Assembly (NCBI RefSeq): GCF_030269665.1
Contig: NZ_BSTS01000020.1
Coordinates: 1-64,000, forward strand
Origin: Actinomycetospora sp. NBRC 106375
Lineage (GTDB): Bacteria > Actinomycetota > Actinomycetes > Mycobacteriales > Pseudonocardiaceae
Direction of reading: 5' to 3'
Length of the DNA stretch: 64,000 nt
In this document: positions 61,421-64,000 of the stretch, piece by piece
Layout of the letters: each line of letters opens with the position of its first letter
How positions within the stretch are numbered: position 1 is the stretch's first letter
Notes under the pieces: model-generated
What the model saw: the letters and a program-made list of their open reading frames with translations, nothing else
Told to the model about the DNA's origin: nothing
Databases searched by the model: none
Made by a program: the position numbers and the translations under genes

Positions 61421-62425
61421 ATGCGCACAGCCGATCTGGATCTCGCGACGTTGCGGTGCGAGCAGGACGGCCGCGTCCTGACCGTGCGCGTCGTGTCCCC
61501 GCCGTTCAACTACATGACCGCGGCGATGCAGGACGATCTCGTCCGGCTCGTCGCGGCTGTGGACGCTGACGACGGCGTCGGCGCCGTGATCCTCACGGGC
61601 GGCGTGCCCGGTCGCTACATCACCCACTTCGACATCGCCGACCTCCTGCACAGCGCCGAGACCCTCCCGCCGACGCTCCCACGGGCGCCGGTGTCCCTGG
61701 CGGTCCGGGTGATCAAGACGATCTCGGCGGTGGGTGGCGGGCCGGCGCGACGGCTGCTGGATCGGACGCCCCTGGCCTCGCTGGGGCTGCTGGCCCGCTT
61801 CCACGCCGCATGCGAGGCGATCCTGCGCTCGCCCGCGGTGTGGATCGCGGCGGTCGACGGGCCGTGCGGCGGCGGCGGGCTGGAGGTGTCGACGTTCTTC
61901 GACGTACGCCTGGCGTCGGCGGACGCCCACTTCATGCTCCCGGAGCTGACGATCGGGCTGACCACGACCTTCGGCGGCCAGCAGCTGGCGAAGGTGATCG
62001 GACCGGTGCGCGCCCTGGAGCTCATGCTCGAGGCACGGGCGATCACGGCGGCCGAGGCGTCCGAGGTGGGCCTGGTGAACTCCGTCGTGGACGGCGACGT
62101 GCTCGCGGCCGCCCAGGAGCTCGCCGCCCGGTACGCCCGACGACCCCGATCGGTCGTCGCTGCGCAGAAGGCCGTCTTCCACGACGACGTCCCGCTGTCG
62201 GAGAGCCTGACCCGGGAGGCCGTCGACCAGATGATCGGCCTCTCCACCCGGGTCACGCGCGCGGCGCTCCGCTGCTGGCTACGGCGCCAGGACCCGTCCG
62301 GTGACTCCACGTTCCTCACCGATCTCGAGCCGTGGCGTGACGGGACGGCGCTCGACATGAACGCCGGGGCGGGTCAGCGCCGCGACGAGGAGGCGGTCGG
62401 TTCGACGGCGGGGCGCACCTCGTAG
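61421..62425 (+). CDS. Enoyl-CoA hydratase/isomerase (crotonase) family protein
   Basis: 334 residues. The oxyanion-hole strands are GGVPGRYITHFDI and IAAVDGPCGGGGLEVSTFFDVRLAS. The next block is FMLPELTIGLTTTFGGQQLAKVIG with the catalytic-type Glu. It may act in beta-oxidation or on a ring-cleavage CoA thioester, but the substrate is unknown. It is longer than average, with a C-terminal tail that overlaps the flavin monooxygenase end by 52 bp. GAGCCGAGGAG lies before the ATG. Confidence 0.88.
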   Translation: MRTADLDLATLRCEQDGRVLTVRVVSPPFNYMTAAMQDDLVRLVAAVDADDGVGAVILTGGVPGRYITHFDIADLLHSAETLPPTLPRAPVSLAVRVIKTISAVGGGPARRLLDRTPLASLGLLARFHAACEAILRSPAVWIAAVDGPCGGGGLEVSTFFDVRLASADAHFMLPELTIGLTTTFGGQQLAKVIGPVRALELMLEARAITAAEASEVGLVNSVVDGDVLAAAQELAARYARRPRSVVAAQKAVFHDDVPLSESLTREAVDQMIGLSTRVTRAALRCWLRRQDPSGDSTFLTDLEPWRDGTALDMNAGAGQRRDEEAVGSTAGRTS

Positions 62426-63879
62426 TTGCCGGCGTCGAAGAAGCGGGTGCGTTTGCGGTAGTCGGTGGTGAAGCCGGGCCAGTTGCTGGTGTTCTTGCCG
62501 TTCGCGGACCGGTACCAGCTGGTGCAGCCGGACTCCCACACCGTGCCGGACAGCAGCCGCTGGATCTCCTCGTTGTACCGGGCCTGCACCTCGGGTCGGA
62601 CGTTCGCCCAGCCGTGGCCGTGCACGCCGAGGTGCCGGATCGCGCTGAGCACGTAGTCCGTCTGGCTCTCGAGCATGTAGATGATCGAGTTGTGCCCGAG
62701 GTTCGTGTTCGGGCCGTAGAGGATGAACATGTTCGGGAAGCCGGTGACGGTCATCCCCAGGTAGGCCTCGGGCCCGTCGCGCCACGCGTCGCGGCGGAGG
62801 TTCACGCCGTCGAGGCCGGTGATCGCCATCGGGGCGAGGAGGTCGCTCGCCGCGAAGCCGGTGCCGAAGATGATCACATCGACCTTCCGCTCGCTGCCGT
62901 CGGCGCCGACCACGGCGTGCGGCCGGACCTCGGCCAGCCCCGTGGACAGCACCTCGACGTTCGGGCGCGTGATCGCGGGATACCAGTCGTTGGAGATCAG
63001 GACGCGCTTGCAGCCGAGCGGGTAGGTCGGGGTCAGGCGGCGCCGCAGCTGCGGGTCGGGAACGTGCTTGCGCAGGTGGCGTCGGAAGAGGCCTCTGATC
63101 AACCGCAGGCCGCGACCCTTGGTCATCGGGATGACCCGCGCCTCGTAGTACAGGTACTTGCGGGTACGACTGGTCGCCAGGGTCGCCGGGAAGTTCCGGT
63201 AGACGTACTTCTCCAGAGGTGAGTAGGGGCGATCGGGCTTCGGCAGCACGTAGGGCGCCGAGCGCTGGAACAGGGAGAGCCGGTCGACCTCGCCGACGAT
63301 CTGCGGGACGAACTGGATCGCGCTGGCGCCGCTGCCGATGACGGCGATCCGCTTCCTCGTGAGGTCGACGTCGTGATCCCAGCGCGCGGAATGGAACGCC
63401 GTGCCCTCGAAGCTGTCCAGGCCGGGCACGCTCGGTTCGGCGGGCAGGCTCAGCTGCCCCGTGGCCGGCACGAGGAAGCGGCTCTCGACCTCGGTGCCGT
63501 CGGCCACGGTGACCCGCCACCGCCCGCGGTGCTCGTCGAAGGACGCGGCGGTGACCTCGCTGTCGTAGCGCACGTGGTCGAGCACCCCGTACTTGCGCGC
63601 GCACGTCTCGATGTAGCTGCGGATCTCGCCGGCCTGGCCGAAGGCGCGTGACCAGTCGTGGCTCGGTTCGAAGGAGTAGCTGTAGAGGTGCGACGGGACG
63701 TCGCAGGCGGCGCCGGGGTAGACGTTGTCGCGCCAGACGCCGCCCACCGCCGATGCCTTCTCCAGGACGACGAACGGGATGCCGGCCCGGCTGAGCTTGA
63801 TGCCCAGACACACGCCGGCGAAGCCCGCGCCGATGATCGCCACCGTCGGTTCGACGACGGTGCTGTCGGTGTCGCTCAC
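62374..63879 (-). CDS. Flavin-containing (Baeyer-Villiger-type) monooxygenase
   Basis: 501 residues. FAD is bound at GAGFAGVCLGIKL near residue 17 and NADPH at GSGASAIQFVP. Between them lies FEGTAFHSARW, which fits the Baeyer-Villiger fingerprint FxGxxxHxxxW exactly. These enzymes insert oxygen next to a ketone, giving an ester or lactone that a hydrolase can then open. The GTG start at 63879 follows AGAGGAAC. It converges on the crotonase gene. Confidence 0.9.
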   Translation of the reverse strand: MSDTDSTVVEPTVAIIGAGFAGVCLGIKLSRAGIPFVVLEKASAVGGVWRDNVYPGAACDVPSHLYSYSFEPSHDWSRAFGQAGEIRSYIETCARKYGVLDHVRYDSEVTAASFDEHRGRWRVTVADGTEVESRFLVPATGQLSLPAEPSVPGLDSFEGTAFHSARWDHDVDLTRKRIAVIGSGASAIQFVPQIVGEVDRLSLFQRSAPYVLPKPDRPYSPLEKYVYRNFPATLATSRTRKYLYYEARVIPMTKGRGLRLIRGLFRRHLRKHVPDPQLRRRLTPTYPLGCKRVLISNDWYPAITRPNVEVLSTGLAEVRPHAVVGADGSERKVDVIIFGTGFAASDLLAPMAITGLDGVNLRRDAWRDGPEAYLGMTVTGFPNMFILYGPNTNLGHNSIIYMLESQTDYVLSAIRHLGVHGHGWANVRPEVQARYNEEIQRLLSGTVWESGCTSWYRSANGKNTSNWPGFTTDYRKRTRFFDAGNYEVRPAVEPTASSSRR

Positions 63880-63917
63880 AACCGCTGTTCCTCTCGAGTA
63901 GCCGGGACGCGTCCCCC

Positions 63918-64000
63918 CTAGTGCTCGCTGACGTGGTCGAGCGCCTCGTCGACCGCCCGGCTGATCGGGCCGTGCCAGGTCGGCCCGTGGCCGGGGACCA
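63918..64000 (-). CDS. C-terminus of an MBL-fold metallo-hydrolase (partial)
   Basis: The last 26 codons before a TAG at 63918-63920 read VPGHGPTWHGPISRAVDEAL and DHVSEH; the rest lies beyond the window. VPGHGPTW followed by a helix is the typical end of metallo-beta-lactamase-fold hydrolases. The identity rests on this short piece only. It lies 38 bp upstream of the monooxygenase, on the same strand, so it may belong to the same transcript. Confidence 0.55.
   Translation of the reverse strand, partial: VPGHGPTWHGPISRAVDEALDHVSEH

Noticed and set aside
51754-64000. Phage or integrative element after tRNA-Ala
   Set aside because: No integrase, phage structural gene or repeated tRNA end is visible in the window.

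Overview
The window is about 64 kb of very GC-rich actinobacterial chromosome centred on the replication origin. Gene order from pcnA to gyrA (pcnA, NUDIX, DUF6049 protein, murJ, pseudokinase, sigM, anti-sigma, trxB, trxA, cwlM, GNAT, parB, parA, rsmG, khpB, yidC, yidD, rnpA, rpmH, dnaA, oriC, dnaN, gnd, recF, DUF721, gyrB, gyrA, DUF3566, tRNA-Ile) follows the conserved origin block known from Mycobacterium. Residue use, many GTG starts, an Lsr2 protein and the accessory genes suggest a member of the Pseudonocardiaceae such as Pseudonocardia or a relative. That placement is inference from family resemblance, not a database match.

Layout. 1-4.3 kb: the start of an unknown gene, leuS, a small SdpI-like membrane protein and a DUF427 protein. 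4.4-10.7 kb: a tightly coupled five-gene minus-strand operon encoding a CE18/Agd3-like deacetylase, a PelF-type glycosyltransferase, a polytopic membrane protein, a spherulin-4 (GH135) protein and a GH114 endo-galactosaminidase. This set closely parallels the fungal galactosaminogalactan cluster and is the most interesting system in the window. 10.8-13.5 kb: YqgE, an MFS transporter and a DxDxDG-repeat protein. 13.5-35 kb: the left half of the origin block, covering tRNA CCA addition, lipid II flipping, SigM and thioredoxin stress functions, amidase-like CwlM, ParAB partitioning and membrane protein insertion. 35.4-47.1 kb: replication initiation and topology (dnaA, oriC, dnaN, recF, gyrB, gyrA). 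Two parS sites lie in parA and just upstream of rsmG, and DnaA-box-like 9-mers occur upstream of dnaA, in oriC and inside the DUF721 gene.

47-51.8 kb: DUF3566 protein, tRNA-Ile, Lsr2, a two-gene Tm-1-like/TIM-barrel operon, a DLW-39 family small protein and tRNA-Ala. 51.9-64 kb: directly after tRNA-Ala comes an accessory catabolic region. A six-gene minus-strand operon (HdeD-like protein, alpha/beta hydrolase, YrhK-like protein, two tandem CocE/NonD hydrolases, haloalkane dehalogenase) diverges from a large SARP/AfsR-type regulator, which is followed by a crotonase, a Baeyer-Villiger-type flavin monooxygenase and the end of an MBL-fold hydrolase. Repeats of TGGAGTC spaced by 11 or 22 bp sit upstream of both the operon and the crotonase and look like operators for this regulator.

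Two themes run across the window. Many genes have a TANNNT hexamer 6-8 nt before the start codon, the signature of leaderless transcripts. Short, related DNA segments are inserted in frame in unrelated proteins (leuS with the DUF427 gene, pcnA with the DUF3566 gene), resembling protein-coding mini-repeats.
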